NCBI RefSeq assembly: GCF_902859935.1
Contig: NZ_CADIKI010000003.1
Span: forward strand, 1 to 64,000
DNA from: Paraburkholderia fynbosensis
GTDB lineage: Bacteria; Pseudomonadota; Gammaproteobacteria; Burkholderiales; Burkholderiaceae
Reading direction: 5' to 3'
DNA: 64,000 nt
Positions 1-7,884 of this stretch are shown here, piece by piece; position 1 is the first letter of the stretch; each line of letters begins with the position of its first letter. The notes below the pieces were generated by a model. The model searched no databases, was not told the DNA's origin, and saw nothing but the letters and a program-made list of their open reading frames with translations. Position numbers and translations under genes: made by a program.

Positions 1-976
1 AACGGGGATCGTTGCCTCGTTCAAGTTTGCCGCTTCGCCGATCACCACAACTCGAAAACGTGCCGCGGACTTCAGCGCTTCGAGCCAAAACAAGACTTTT
101 TCAACACAATCCTTTAAAAGCGGATGTTAATCTGAGGTTGCGTCAACTGACTGCAATGGGTCGAACGGGGACGTTCAAAGTTGCTTTGACGCCTCCTCCT
201 TCGCGTCGGCGATGGTTCAGGGGGTGGAATGACAGGCGTAAAGCCTGTCAGATATGGTTTGCTACCGCTGCTGTAGCAAACCTGTAGCACACAAAAATCT
301 CGTCCTAGCATCTCAGCCGACTGTTCGCAGCCCCCGGCTCGGCGGGCCCGTCTGGCAATAACCGGGCCAGTTCCAGTCATTCGGCAGTTCCGCAAAGCCG
401 TCACTCGGAAGGCCGCTCCCTATCCGAGACCAGTCGGGCACCCCACGACCGGTGATCGGCGTCATTACACGGCGCCTCAAGCGACGGCGCGATCGGTCAG
501 CGATGTCCATTCGGCGCAATGATCGATGCTTGCGAGGAAGGTTTCAAATGCTTCTTTTGAAAGCGAAACGGTTGCGTTGTTCTCCAAGGGATGAAAAAGG
601 AACTGTGGTTCTGCGTTCAAGTCGGCATCGACGATTATGTCCGGCAGGAACAGAATTCAGCGATCAGCGATCGCGCCGATGGATGAGATACGGGCAAGGT
701 GCGTGGATTCTCACCGGAGCGTTCAGTCATGGAGTGCGTACGAATGGGCGACAGAGTAACGGGCGAATCGGACGGGCGCTGGACGGGGTCGGTCCGGTTC
801 GTCGCTGACGCTGGTATCTCGGCACTGGTCTTCGCCGTACGCGCAGGGGTTCTCGCCACAGCCGACGAAGGCGTCCATGTTTAAAGGCGGAGCCGCTGCT
901 CGCATTTTTCCCTAGAACCCAGAGGGCACTTATACTGGGACTGCGGTGTCGTGACTGGACAGGGGGAGCAAAGCGC
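1..976. other. Region without a convincing gene
   Basis: No open frame here has a good ribosome binding site or a recognisable protein; the frames present look like chance frames in GC-rich DNA. Two hairpins are visible: TGACAGGC/GCCTGTCA near 233-251 and TTTGCTAC/GTAGCAAA at 258-280. The second belongs to the repeat cluster described separately. The last part of the stretch supplies the ribosome binding site of the gene at 977. Confidence 0.6.
258..290. repeat. Left cluster of TGTAGCA words
   Basis: TTTGCTAC (258-265) and GTAGCAAA (273-280) form an 8-bp inverted repeat, followed by TGTAGCAC (283-290). The same words, TGTAGCAAA and TGTAGCAC, recur at 6191-6238 beside the broken integrase. 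Short repeated words at both ends of an element are typical of integrase arm-binding sites, so this may mark the left end of an old island. That role is inference. Confidence 0.45.
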
Positions 977-2140
977 ATGGACCAGCCGAATACTAAGAAT
1001 GCCCTGAGCGACCTCCAGACAGCTCTCGAAGAGACAGTTATCTTTACTATCCCTCCCCACTATGAGCGATGGCAAGATGGTTTCAAATCGCTGGACAAAG
1101 CGCGGACAAAAGTTGCCGAGATTAAGGTTAAGTTAGAGCACGCGGAAAGCGCGCCACTTTGGCTCATGAGCGATTTGGCTCGAGTCCAGGGCCGCTTGAA
1201 CGATTTTGTGCGCCTTCGCGACGATTTCTACAACCAGTACCCGAACGGAGGCGACAGCGATAATTGGAGATCGTTGCATGAAGCAGAACGCAGTCTCACG
1301 GAATTGCAGAGGGATGTCGACAGGCTAAAGAACGACATACGCGCATACATGTCTGGCTCGCGAACAGCGCCTCCGACAAATCGTGAAAAACAAGACTCCA
1401 ACAATATCGGGTTGCTCGACAGCTTGATCATCTTGTTCGCATCTACCGCTTGCACCTTACTTTTATTTTGGATGGCGGCAAACGTTGTTCACGTTCCCTT
1501 ATTTGAAACGCTGCCGACTTGGGTTTCTGGTGGATTTACATCGATTTGGGCCACTGTTTCGGCGAGCGCTGCAGGCATCGGTGCCGCGGTGATAAGGGCA
1601 TTCGACAAAACTGCCCCTCGGCCGAATTATCTTGTGTGGATACTTGGCACTACCATTTTGCTCGTGTTATTGATCGTCGGCCTAGGGAAACTAATACCTC
1701 CATCGCCGCCGACGAGCAAAACCGGCATTGATAGCCCACCCCCACTTACAGCACCGACTCCGACTCAATCCCTAGCTTCGACATCGAACGTTGGCGAATC
1801 GGTCGGAGTTTCACCTGCTTCCAGCAGCCCCGCGATTCCCGAGACGCATTCGTTCACCCAGACCGAATTGCGCGCTCCTGTCGGGAATGATTCTGCGCAC
1901 CAAGCACAAATGGACATTTGTTTTCGGGCCAACCCGGACCGCCAGTCACTGCCTGACCATTGCGACGAAAGCGGCCAGCGACACGCTCAAAACACCTTTT
2001 GCAACGCAAAGGGCTATCGCGAATCGACGGGCGAAATCCTCACAATGTTCTTCGACGGTCCAACTATGACGATCGGTAGTGGCGACAGATGTGCTGCCGG
2101 CGGTTGCAAGACATTTCAGCAAATCACTTGCATAAAATAA
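977..2140 (+). CDS. Membrane protein with N-terminal coiled coil, unknown function
   Basis: The protein has 387 residues. The start is supported by GGGGGAG eight bases upstream of ATG. Residues 1-130 are charged and helical with coiled-coil character. Hydrophobic segments lie near 147-170, 190-210 and 218-240, followed by a Pro/Ser/Thr-rich linker (about 242-295). The C-terminal domain (about 310-387) carries six cysteines, fitting a disulfide-bonded domain outside the inner membrane. I do not recognise the family. It stands alone on the plus strand, facing the PAAR operon, and looks like island cargo. Confidence 0.75.
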   Translation: MDQPNTKNALSDLQTALEETVIFTIPPHYERWQDGFKSLDKARTKVAEIKVKLEHAESAPLWLMSDLARVQGRLNDFVRLRDDFYNQYPNGGDSDNWRSLHEAERSLTELQRDVDRLKNDIRAYMSGSRTAPPTNREKQDSNNIGLLDSLIILFASTACTLLLFWMAANVVHVPLFETLPTWVSGGFTSIWATVSASAAGIGAAVIRAFDKTAPRPNYLVWILGTTILLVLLIVGLGKLIPPSPPTSKTGIDSPPPLTAPTPTQSLASTSNVGESVGVSPASSSPAIPETHSFTQTELRAPVGNDSAHQAQMDICFRANPDRQSLPDHCDESGQRHAQNTFCNAKGYRESTGEILTMFFDGPTMTIGSGDRCAAGGCKTFQQITCIK

Positions 2141-2583
2141 GGGCAATCGGAACAAAACGCGAGGGCAAGCCCCCAATATCGGATAAGAATTTGGGGACAT
2201 GGGTCCTGGTGACCTTTTCTACGATCCTGAAAAGTGCTAACGCAGGCGGCCTTGATCGCCTGCTGGACAGACCAGAGCGCGCTCCGTTATGACCGACGTC
2301 GCCGGCGGGGACTGCTGGTTGGCATCGGCGGATTCAGTCGTCGCGCGTTGACCTAGAGTTATTCCGACGCTTCGACGGCTGCGGCTTCGAGGCTCCGCCT
2401 CGAGGCTTTGACCTTTGCCCGTCGCTTCCACGTGCCTAGGCGGGGCGCAACGAGCCCCATTCCTGAACCTGTTCCAACGTTGAATTCACCGGTTTCTGAA
2501 TAACGACGACGAACCCCAATCTCCCGTTCCGTCGATACCAGCATGCTATGTGAACATACATTAGTTAACAACAGAACGGAACA
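2141..2583. other. Intergenic stretch between convergent genes
   Basis: This is the stretch between the converging membrane-protein gene and the PAAR operon. No frame with a plausible start or protein sequence was seen. No strong hairpin with a T-tract was recognised. Confidence 0.5.
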
Positions 2584-2811
2584 CTAGGCGACCGGGATCA
2601 TCGACGCCACCATGCCTATAATGAGCAGGACAGGTAAGGCGAGCAAGGCCACCGCCTGCATCACTCTATACCATCCGCGCACACCTGCCTTTTTACTGAG
2701 GCCAACAGCCCAAGTTAGCAATGTGAGCCCGCCGATGGCCCAGAGCAGATACGCTGCCTCCCCATCGGCCAAGGCGGCCGCATAGCCAAGGAACTGGGAA
2801 TGCGCTATCAA
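2584..2811 (-). CDS. Small membrane protein, possible immunity protein
   Basis: The protein has 75 residues. It starts with TTG overlapping the stop of the upstream effector-like gene (TTGA), so it is probably translationally coupled. Two hydrophobic segments (about 20-38 and 50-71) suggest an inner membrane protein with a short basic loop between them. It is the last gene of the four-gene operon. Placement directly after a putative peptidoglycan-active effector fits an immunity role, but effectors of that class usually have periplasmic immunity proteins, so a holin-like or accessory role is also possible. The function is inference from context. Confidence 0.6.
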   Translation of the reverse strand: MIAHSQFLGYAAALADGEAAYLLWAIGGLTLLTWAVGLSKKAGVRGWYRVMQAVALLALPVLLIIGMVASMIPVA

Positions 2812-3575
2812 TTATTGAACTCCAAGAAGTTCCAACGGAAAAGCTCAAAATATCGCAGATAGTCCTCCGCCTCGTTTCCGCTGACGTCGTTTCTGTAGTT
2901 CCACCGACCGTCGCTCGTCCGCGTGAATTGCCCGGTTTCCGGCGTCGTGCCAGCGTAGGCATGCTGATCAGGATCCGCTGAGTTTCTGTTGAGAACCCTA
3001 TTGATCCAGGTGATGGGCTTATGAATCGTCCAATCGGAATTGCCCTGAAAGATAGCAATGCGCGAGTCAGTTCGTTGCACGATCACCTGAATATGGTGAG
3101 CACGATTCCCGGATGCCCGCCCTTTAGCATCCAACGCGAGGGCCAACAGGTCGCCCGGTAACAAGTCTGCCGGACCACCGACCCGCACGGTGTTGGTGCC
3201 GTTTCGCTGTATGTCCGGAGCGCCGAAGCTGACCATTACCATGGAAACGAAGCCCATTGCCGTCTGTGGGTAGTTTTCGTGGTAGTCAGGATTATAAATG
3301 TCCATGTTGCGATATTCGCGGACGCCGTCCGTGAGCTTGACCGGGAGGCCGCGATCCGCCGCAAACTGGCAAAGCAGTTTCAGCGCGAAGTCCTCGCAGG
3401 TGAACCGTCGGCCGGAAACGCGAGCAGCTTCCGCCAATCCGTAAATTGAAGATCTATATTCCTGTATGTCGCCTGGCGCCCAATCCTTCGTCGTCTTCCA
3501 GTAGACTTTCAGCTTGCACGTGTGTGGCGATTCATCCGCACTACGAGTGAGGGGTGCCCAAACAACCTTACTCAT
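2808..3575 (-). CDS. Putative NlpC/P60-like cysteine peptidase, T6SS effector candidate
   Basis: The protein has 255 residues. The ATG lies eight bases after AGGAGGT and overlaps the PAAR gene stop (ATGA). Visible landmarks are FTCEDFALKLL around Cys60, LLPGDLLAL at 138-146, HHIQVI with His160/His161, and IFQGNS at 176-181. A Cys at the start of a helix, a GDL strand motif and a later His before a beta strand match the order in the NlpC/P60 papain-like fold, whose members cut peptidoglycan peptides. No signal peptide is seen, which fits delivery by a secretion machine rather than Sec export. The order PAAR, effector, small membrane protein supports an effector role. Substrate and enzyme class are unproven. 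Confidence 0.6.
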   Translation of the reverse strand: MSKVVWAPLTRSADESPHTCKLKVYWKTTKDWAPGDIQEYRSSIYGLAEAARVSGRRFTCEDFALKLLCQFAADRGLPVKLTDGVREYRNMDIYNPDYHENYPQTAMGFVSMVMVSFGAPDIQRNGTNTVRVGGPADLLPGDLLALALDAKGRASGNRAHHIQVIVQRTDSRIAIFQGNSDWTIHKPITWINRVLNRNSADPDQHAYAGTTPETGQFTRTSDGRWNYRNDVSGNEAEDYLRYFELFRWNFLEFNN

Positions 3576-4120
3576 TGCAACTGACCTCCTGAAATGCGCA
3601 CGCCTATTCGTTGCCCGTCCCTTCCCGAGACCTTGGGCGTGCGACCGTTGCTGTCAGTCCTCACATAGCTGACTTTGCCAGTTGCGTCGATTAAATGAAC
3701 ACCAATTTCCGAAACTGGGTTGCCGTACTCGTCGACGAAACGAAAGTGACGATCAAAGCCAGTATTCGCGCCAGATATTGGTTGTTCTAGTTGCCGACCG
3801 ACCGGTCCGCGCCCCATCGCGGCCAACTCCTCAGCGTCGAACGACATCGACGCGTTATTCTGTGACGGAATCAGCCGAGGTGGCGGACTGCATTTGCAGA
3901 TGCAGATGTCGTTTTCGAGCGCGACCTGCTTGCCCATCAGCACCATCGGACGATAGGGTGGGATGTTGCAGATATAGCCGGTTGTCTTGCAGGCGTGGCA
4001 ATACACCTGCGCGCCGTGGTAAGCCAATGGTTTTCCATGATTTGTGCAGGACTCTTCTCCCTGAATTACTACGCCACCGGCAGTTGTCTTGTCGCCCAGC
4101 ACAATGAAATAGCGCTTCAT
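3572..4120 (-). CDS. PAAR-domain protein with C-terminal beta-sandwich extension
   Basis: The protein has 182 residues and an excellent ribosome binding site (AAGGAGG). Residues 1-85 carry PAAR-type features: GDKTTAGG near the start, a Cys-containing core (CHACKTTGYIC) and a GKQVALENDICIC strand. Residues 120-182 (FRFVDEYGNPVSEIG onward) look like a small Ig-like or carboxypeptidase-regulatory beta domain. PAAR proteins cap the VgrG spike of type VI secretion systems and carry or recruit effectors. No VgrG, Hcp or sheath gene is present in the window, so this is an orphan cassette that would need a machine encoded elsewhere. Confidence 0.8.
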   Translation of the reverse strand: MKRYFIVLGDKTTAGGVVIQGEESCTNHGKPLAYHGAQVYCHACKTTGYICNIPPYRPMVLMGKQVALENDICICKCSPPPRLIPSQNNASMSFDAEELAAMGRGPVGRQLEQPISGANTGFDRHFRFVDEYGNPVSEIGVHLIDATGKVSYVRTDSNGRTPKVSGRDGQRIGVRISGGQLQ

Positions 4121-4129
4121 GCGTCCTCC

Positions 4130-4825
4130 TTAAATGTCTACGAACGTCCACTCGCCCGACTCCGGGTCGTATACGGCGCATTGGTCCATCGATGTCTTGC
4201 CGACGTCATCGACGTGAACCGTCTTCGGCATCCTGGCCAGCGCCTGATCTTCGGCGTCAGCGATCTGTGCGGCCGACCAGTGATCCATTTCAGCGAGCGT
4301 CTCCGCGAAATTCGACAGGCCGGCTCTCAAATAGACATCCATGATCCGCTCGGGCACGTGTTCGGAAAACCGGATGCGGAAGTGGTCGCGCTGGTCCTCT
4401 GGCACCTCGAATGTGTCGCCGGTATAGACCATCATCGGATGACCGTGCCGGTCCACGAGCAGGCGTTTGCGGTCGGCCGCGTAAGCGTAGTTCACGGAGA
4501 TCGACAGGCCACCGTTCTGTTCGATGAATTGACGGGTGTCGACGCACCGCAGATCAATCGGCCAGAAATGATCGTCGCCGCTCAGGCCCCGCGATCCCAT
4601 GACCGCGTCAAGCGGGCTCAGGTAGGTGCAGATGAGTCGTTCGCCATCCGCCCGCTGGCAGAGCATCTGCATGTGGCCGCAGTAGGTCTCGCGGGCTGGC
4701 ATTGCTGGTGCGTTGAGCGGCTTGTGCACCATCGCATGCAGGCGAAGCGACGAGTGAAGAAAGTACGGACAGTCGTCACGCGATCCGTGATGCATATCGG
4801 TTTGCCGGGATGTTAAAAAATGCAT
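4130..4825 (-). CDS. Hypothetical protein heading the PAAR operon
   Basis: The protein has 231 residues, soluble, with no signal peptide or membrane segment. It ends nine bases before the PAAR gene, so it heads the operon. The start is uncertain: ATG at 4825 has a poor ribosome binding site, and an internal ATG near 4795 is an alternative. Position before PAAR is where adaptor or chaperone proteins for effector loading are often encoded, but I do not see the sequence marks of the DUF4123 or DUF2169 families. An adaptor role is a guess from context. Confidence 0.65.
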   Translation of the reverse strand: MHFLTSRQTDMHHGSRDDCPYFLHSSLRLHAMVHKPLNAPAMPARETYCGHMQMLCQRADGERLICTYLSPLDAVMGSRGLSGDDHFWPIDLRCVDTRQFIEQNGGLSISVNYAYAADRKRLLVDRHGHPMMVYTGDTFEVPEDQRDHFRIRFSEHVPERIMDVYLRAGLSNFAETLAEMDHWSAAQIADAEDQALARMPKTVHVDDVGKTSMDQCAVYDPESGEWTFVDI

Positions 4826-4923
4826 CGTAACGGCCCATTGGCAGCCCAGCGACGGCCTGACAAAATTTGACGATTCTGATTCTTCTCGACTTGCGCGACC
4901 AGCGTGGCGCGTGTAGCGGTCGA

Positions 4924-5680
4924 CTAGAAAAGGCCGCCGGTCCGCCTACCAGGCCCCCAGTTCGTGATCACCAGCTCGCGGCTGGAGGGCGGGCCACCGT
5001 TCGTGTTGTTCACGCTGTACTTGACATTCAGCCGGAGCATGGGAAAGCCCTCGAATGCTCGCCGGATGTCCGGTGATCGCTGATGCTCACCATCATCTTT
5101 CCCTTGCAGGAATGCATCAACGACGGCATCCGTTCGTAGTTCTCAAACGGGAAGTCAACGCCGTAGCCTTCGGTCCGCCAGTACGGCGGATCGCAATAGA
5201 AGAAGCTGTGTGGGCGGTCGTACCGCTCGACGCAGGTGTGCCACGGCTGGTTTTCGATATGCACGCCTGCGAGCCGCAGATGCGCGGCCGACAGATTCTC
5301 CTCGATACGAAGGAGGTTCACCGAGGGTGCGGTCATCGCCGTGCGGAACGTCTGGCCGTCAACCTTGCCGCCGAAAGCACGCTGCTGCAGGTAGTAGAAG
5401 AAGCGCGCGGCGCGCTGGATATCGGTGAGGGTTTCGGGGAGCGTCTGCTGGTGCCGTTTGAATACCCTGCCGGCTCGAAATGGCGTACTTGAACTGACGC
5501 AGAAATTCTTCGAGATGGTTCTGCACGACACGGTACAGATTCACCAGCTCGCCGTTGATCTCGTTGATCACCTCGACGGGGGCTGACATTGGCCGCAGGA
5601 AGTACAGCGCAGCACTGCTGCAGAATACTTCCACATAGCACTCGTGCTGCGGAAATAGTGGATTGAGTTGATCGGCCGGA
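4924..5680 (-). pseudogene. Broken D12-class N6-adenine DNA methyltransferase
   Basis: The reading frame must shift at least twice to follow the family. The part near 5680-5475 reads NPLFPQHECYVEVF and INGELVNLYRVVQHHLEE-like sequence. The next part, in another frame, holds LTDIQRAARFFYYLQ and the catalytic motif FYCDPPYW. After a second shift near 5085 the frame reads PDIRRAFEGFPMLRLNVKYS and ends at RELVITNWGPG. This order is that of phage Dam-type enzymes that methylate adenine. The N-terminal AdoMet-binding start is missing, so the gene cannot make a working enzyme. Its 5' end is fused to an integrase remnant. Confidence 0.85.
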
Positions 5681-6128
5681 CGGCGTCGATGAGTCGCAAA
5701 TGGTGGAGAGTGTTCCGCGCCGCGCCGATGGCATCCGGCAACGTGAGGCCGAGCAGTGATGCCATGTGGCGCAGGACCGTCCCGAGCTTCGAAATATCCA
5801 TGTCCACCGTGTAGCCGCCGGCGGGCGCCTTGCGACGGTCCTGTGCAAATTTCGCTATCTGCTACGTCGTGAGCTTCGATGCAAAGTGACTTTCGAACGC
5901 GTCCTCGAGGCGCTGGAGGATTTAGTGCTCATTCGATTTTGGCGCGACCGCACGTCCCGAGTCGGCCCGCGCGTCGCGGTACTTCCGGACGAGCTCGCCG
6001 ACGGCCACAGTCGCCGCGTCGACGGCATTCAACCCCCGATCGATCTCGACCTCCTTCTCCCGTGCCCATGCCTCGGCACCGCCTTTCGTCCTGAACGTTT
6101 TTGCTATACTCTGCCCTCGCTGGCGTTC
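5681..6128 (-). pseudogene. Truncated, frameshifted tyrosine recombinase
   Basis: Reading leftward, the frame encodes QSIAKTFRTKGGAEAWAREK, then VAVGELVRKYRD, and hits a stop near 5923. A shifted frame continues as ILQRLEDAFESHFASKL, meets an in-frame TAG, and goes on as IAKFAQDRRKAPAGGYTVD and LGTVLRHMASLLGL. This matches the N-terminal and core-binding part of phage integrases of the type that start with an arm-binding AWA-E segment. The catalytic half (R-H-R-Y) is absent: near 5680 the sequence passes directly into the dam remnant, a deletion scar. It is the likely former integrase of the left island. Confidence 0.75.
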
Positions 6129-6383
6129 CTAGGCACGCCAGCGACTGCCTACTTGCAGGATTGAAGCCACGTTTTCCCCGTCTCAGAAACTGTAGCAGTG
6201 CCGGATCTTTTCGGTGCTACAGGGTCAATTTGTAGCAAAAGTGTAGAGGAGACAGGGATAAACTAGGGGCAGAGGCTGTCACGGCGCTTCATTTAGGGTG
6301 AAGCAGAAATGCCGGAAACACCCACGGGACAAGGCGAAAGCCAGTAGCAGCAAGGCTCGGGTCGTCCCATTGCAAAGGTCCAT
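6129..6383. other. Intergenic region upstream of tRNA-Arg
   Basis: This stretch contains the right TGTAGCA cluster (6191-6238) and presumably the tRNA promoter. No protein-coding frame was seen. Confidence 0.5.
6191..6238. repeat. Right cluster of TGTAGCA words
   Basis: TGTAGCAG (6191-6198), GTGCTACA (6214-6221, inverted) and TGTAGCAA (6231-6238) repeat the words seen at 258-290. They lie just outside the recombinase remnant, the usual place for integrase arm sites of an attachment region. Confidence 0.45.
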
Positions 6384-6458
6384 CTCCCTGTAGTTCAATG
6401 GATAGAACAAGTGCCTCCTAAGCGCTAGATACAGGTTCGATTCCTGTCAGGGGGACCA
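6384..6458 (+). tRNA. tRNA-Arg (anticodon CCU)
   Basis: A complete cloverleaf can be drawn. The acceptor stem CTCCCTG pairs with CAGGGGG (one T-G wobble), the D stem is GTTC/GAAC, and the anticodon stem AGTGC/GCGCT encloses loop CTCCTAA with anticodon CCT. The T arm is ACAGG TTCGATT CCTGT, followed by discriminator A and an encoded CCA. The 3' end from 6444 onward is the attachment core used by the prophage, so the 3' part of the gene is probably phage-derived sequence that restored the tRNA. Confidence 0.97.
6444..6458. repeat. attL core, prophage attachment site in tRNA-Arg
   Basis: The 15-bp sequence CTGTCAGGGGGACCA at the tRNA 3' end is repeated exactly at 44093-44107. Weaker similarity continues downstream for about 100 bp on both sides, including a terminator hairpin and the word ATTACCCACG (6536-6545 and 44198-44207). 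Confidence 0.9.
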
Positions 6459-6494
6459 GATACCTTCCCAGCATCACCCAAGTTTCCCCAGAAA

Positions 6495-6526
6495 AGCCCC
6501 GCATGCCTTGCGCTGCGGGGCTTTTT
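6495..6526 (+). terminator. Rho-independent terminator after tRNA-Arg
   Basis: AGCCCCGCA (6495-6503) pairs with TGCGGGGCT (6514-6522), with a ten-base loop and a run of five T (6522-6526). A diverged copy lies at 44143-44174 next to attR, so the hairpin lies inside the duplicated attachment region. Confidence 0.85.
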
Positions 6527-6540
6527 GCTGCCATCATTAC

Positions 6541-6621
6541 CCACGTTTGCCCAACTTGAACCAAACGTGGTGGGGGTATCGAAGGGATACATCCACTGTC
6601 CCCCAAAAATCGATACCCCCA
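6541..6621. promoter_or_regulatory. Two inverted repeats before the integrase gene
   Basis: CCACGTTTG (6541-6549) is inverted as CAAACGTGG (6562-6570). TGGGGGTATCGA (6571-6582) is inverted as TCGATACCCCCA (6610-6621), ending nine bases before the integrase ATG. They could be integrase arm sites, an operator for autoregulation as known for P4-type int genes, or RNA hairpins that limit translation. The role is inferred from position. Confidence 0.6.
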
Positions 6622-6629
6622 ACTCTCAA

Positions 6630-7862
6630 ATGCCCAAGCAGATTGTCCCGCTGACCGACCTGCAAGTCAGACGAGCCAAGGGAAAAGACAAACCGTACAA
6701 GCTCTCCGATGGCAAAGGGCTCTATCTCCAGGTGATGCCCAACGGCTCGCGCTACTGGCGGATGAAGTATCGATTCGATGGCAAGGAGAAGGTCGCGTCG
6801 TTCGGCGTATATCCCGAAGTCACGCTTGCCGAGGCTCGCGACGCCTGTCTCGCGGCGCGAAAGCGGCTCAACACGGGCATCGATCCTTCTGCGCACAAGC
6901 ACGAAGTCAAGCGCATACGCGCGCTCGAGGCAGCCTCAACATTCGAGATCGTCGCCCGCGAGTGGTTCGAGTCGCAGAAAGATGGCTGGACCGAAGTCTA
7001 TGCCGGCAAGGTGATCAATTCGCTGGAGGTCGACGCGTTCCCGAAAATCGGCTCCAAGCCGATCGCAGACATCGAGGCGCCTCACATGCTGGAAATCCTC
7101 CGCGCGATCGAGGCCCGCGGCGTGCGGGAGACAGCCAAGCGGGTGATGCAACGCTCCAGAGCCGTTTTCCAGTACGGCATCATGACCGGTCGCTGTTCCC
7201 GCAACCCCGCCGCCGACATCGATGTCGAGACCGTCCTGAAGAAGGGGCCAGGTGTTCAGCACATGGCGCGAGTCAAGCCGGTGGAGATCCCGCAACTGAT
7301 GCGTGACATTGCCGGATATCCGGGCGACGTCGTGACGCGGCTCGCATTGCGCTTCATGGCACTCACGTTCGTGCGGACGACGGAAATGATCAATGCTGAG
7401 TGGACCGAGTTCGACGAGAAAACAGCCGAGTGGCGCATCCCCGCTGAGCGGATGAAGATGCGCGACCCGCACATCGTGCCATTGTCAAAACAGGCTCTCG
7501 AAGTGCTCGGCGAGTTGAGGAAGCTGAACGGCGCCGAGAAGTTTGTGTTCTACAGCGTGCAGGGACGTAGTCGCGGGCCGATTTCGAACAACACAATGCT
7601 CTTTGCGCTCTACAGGATGGGCTATAAGTCCCGAATGACCGGCCACGGCTTCCGAGGGCTCGCCGCGACAGTATTGCGCGAGCTCGGCTATAGTCGTGAC
7701 GTCGTAGACCGGCAACTCGCACACGCAGAGCGCAATCAGGTGACGGCGGCATATGTTCACGCGGAGTATCTCCCGGAGCGGTGTGCGATGATGCAGCGAT
7801 GGGGAGACTATTTGGACGCTGCGGCTGCAGCAATACCGCGAGTCGCATTCACTGCCGCATAG
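6630..7862 (+). CDS. int: P4-type tyrosine recombinase (prophage integrase)
   Basis: The protein has 410 residues from ATG 6630; an open frame continues upstream to 6525, but it would run through the terminator and repeats, so the later start is preferred. The N-terminal arm-binding domain (about 6-75) contains LSDGKGLYLQV and YWRMKYRF, typical of the DUF4102 domain. The core-binding region spans about 100-200. The catalytic set is Arg249 (FVRTTEM), His339 and Arg342 (HGFR), His365 (LAH) and nucleophile Tyr375 (AAYVH). The enzyme catalyses site-specific integration and excision at the tRNA-Arg site beside it. It converges on the broken HNH gene with 22 bp between them. Confidence 0.95.
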   Translation: MPKQIVPLTDLQVRRAKGKDKPYKLSDGKGLYLQVMPNGSRYWRMKYRFDGKEKVASFGVYPEVTLAEARDACLAARKRLNTGIDPSAHKHEVKRIRALEAASTFEIVAREWFESQKDGWTEVYAGKVINSLEVDAFPKIGSKPIADIEAPHMLEILRAIEARGVRETAKRVMQRSRAVFQYGIMTGRCSRNPAADIDVETVLKKGPGVQHMARVKPVEIPQLMRDIAGYPGDVVTRLALRFMALTFVRTTEMINAEWTEFDEKTAEWRIPAERMKMRDPHIVPLSKQALEVLGELRKLNGAEKFVFYSVQGRSRGPISNNTMLFALYRMGYKSRMTGHGFRGLAATVLRELGYSRDVVDRQLAHAERNQVTAAYVHAEYLPERCAMMQRWGDYLDAAAAAIPRVAFTAA

Positions 7863-7884
7863 GTTATTGCTCGCAAGAACAACG

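Larger units (their letters stand above)
258..6238. mobile_element. Decayed genomic island with PAAR cassette
   Basis: The proposed boundaries are the two clusters of TGTAGCA-type words at 258-290 and 6191-6238. Inside lie a recombinase remnant at the right end reading inward, a dam-type methyltransferase remnant, a PAAR/effector operon and one membrane protein. Loss of the integrase catalytic half means the element can no longer move on its own. It sits on the 5' side of the tRNA-Arg gene, so it is not a second insertion in the same attachment site used by the prophage. Exact ends are uncertain. Confidence 0.4.
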
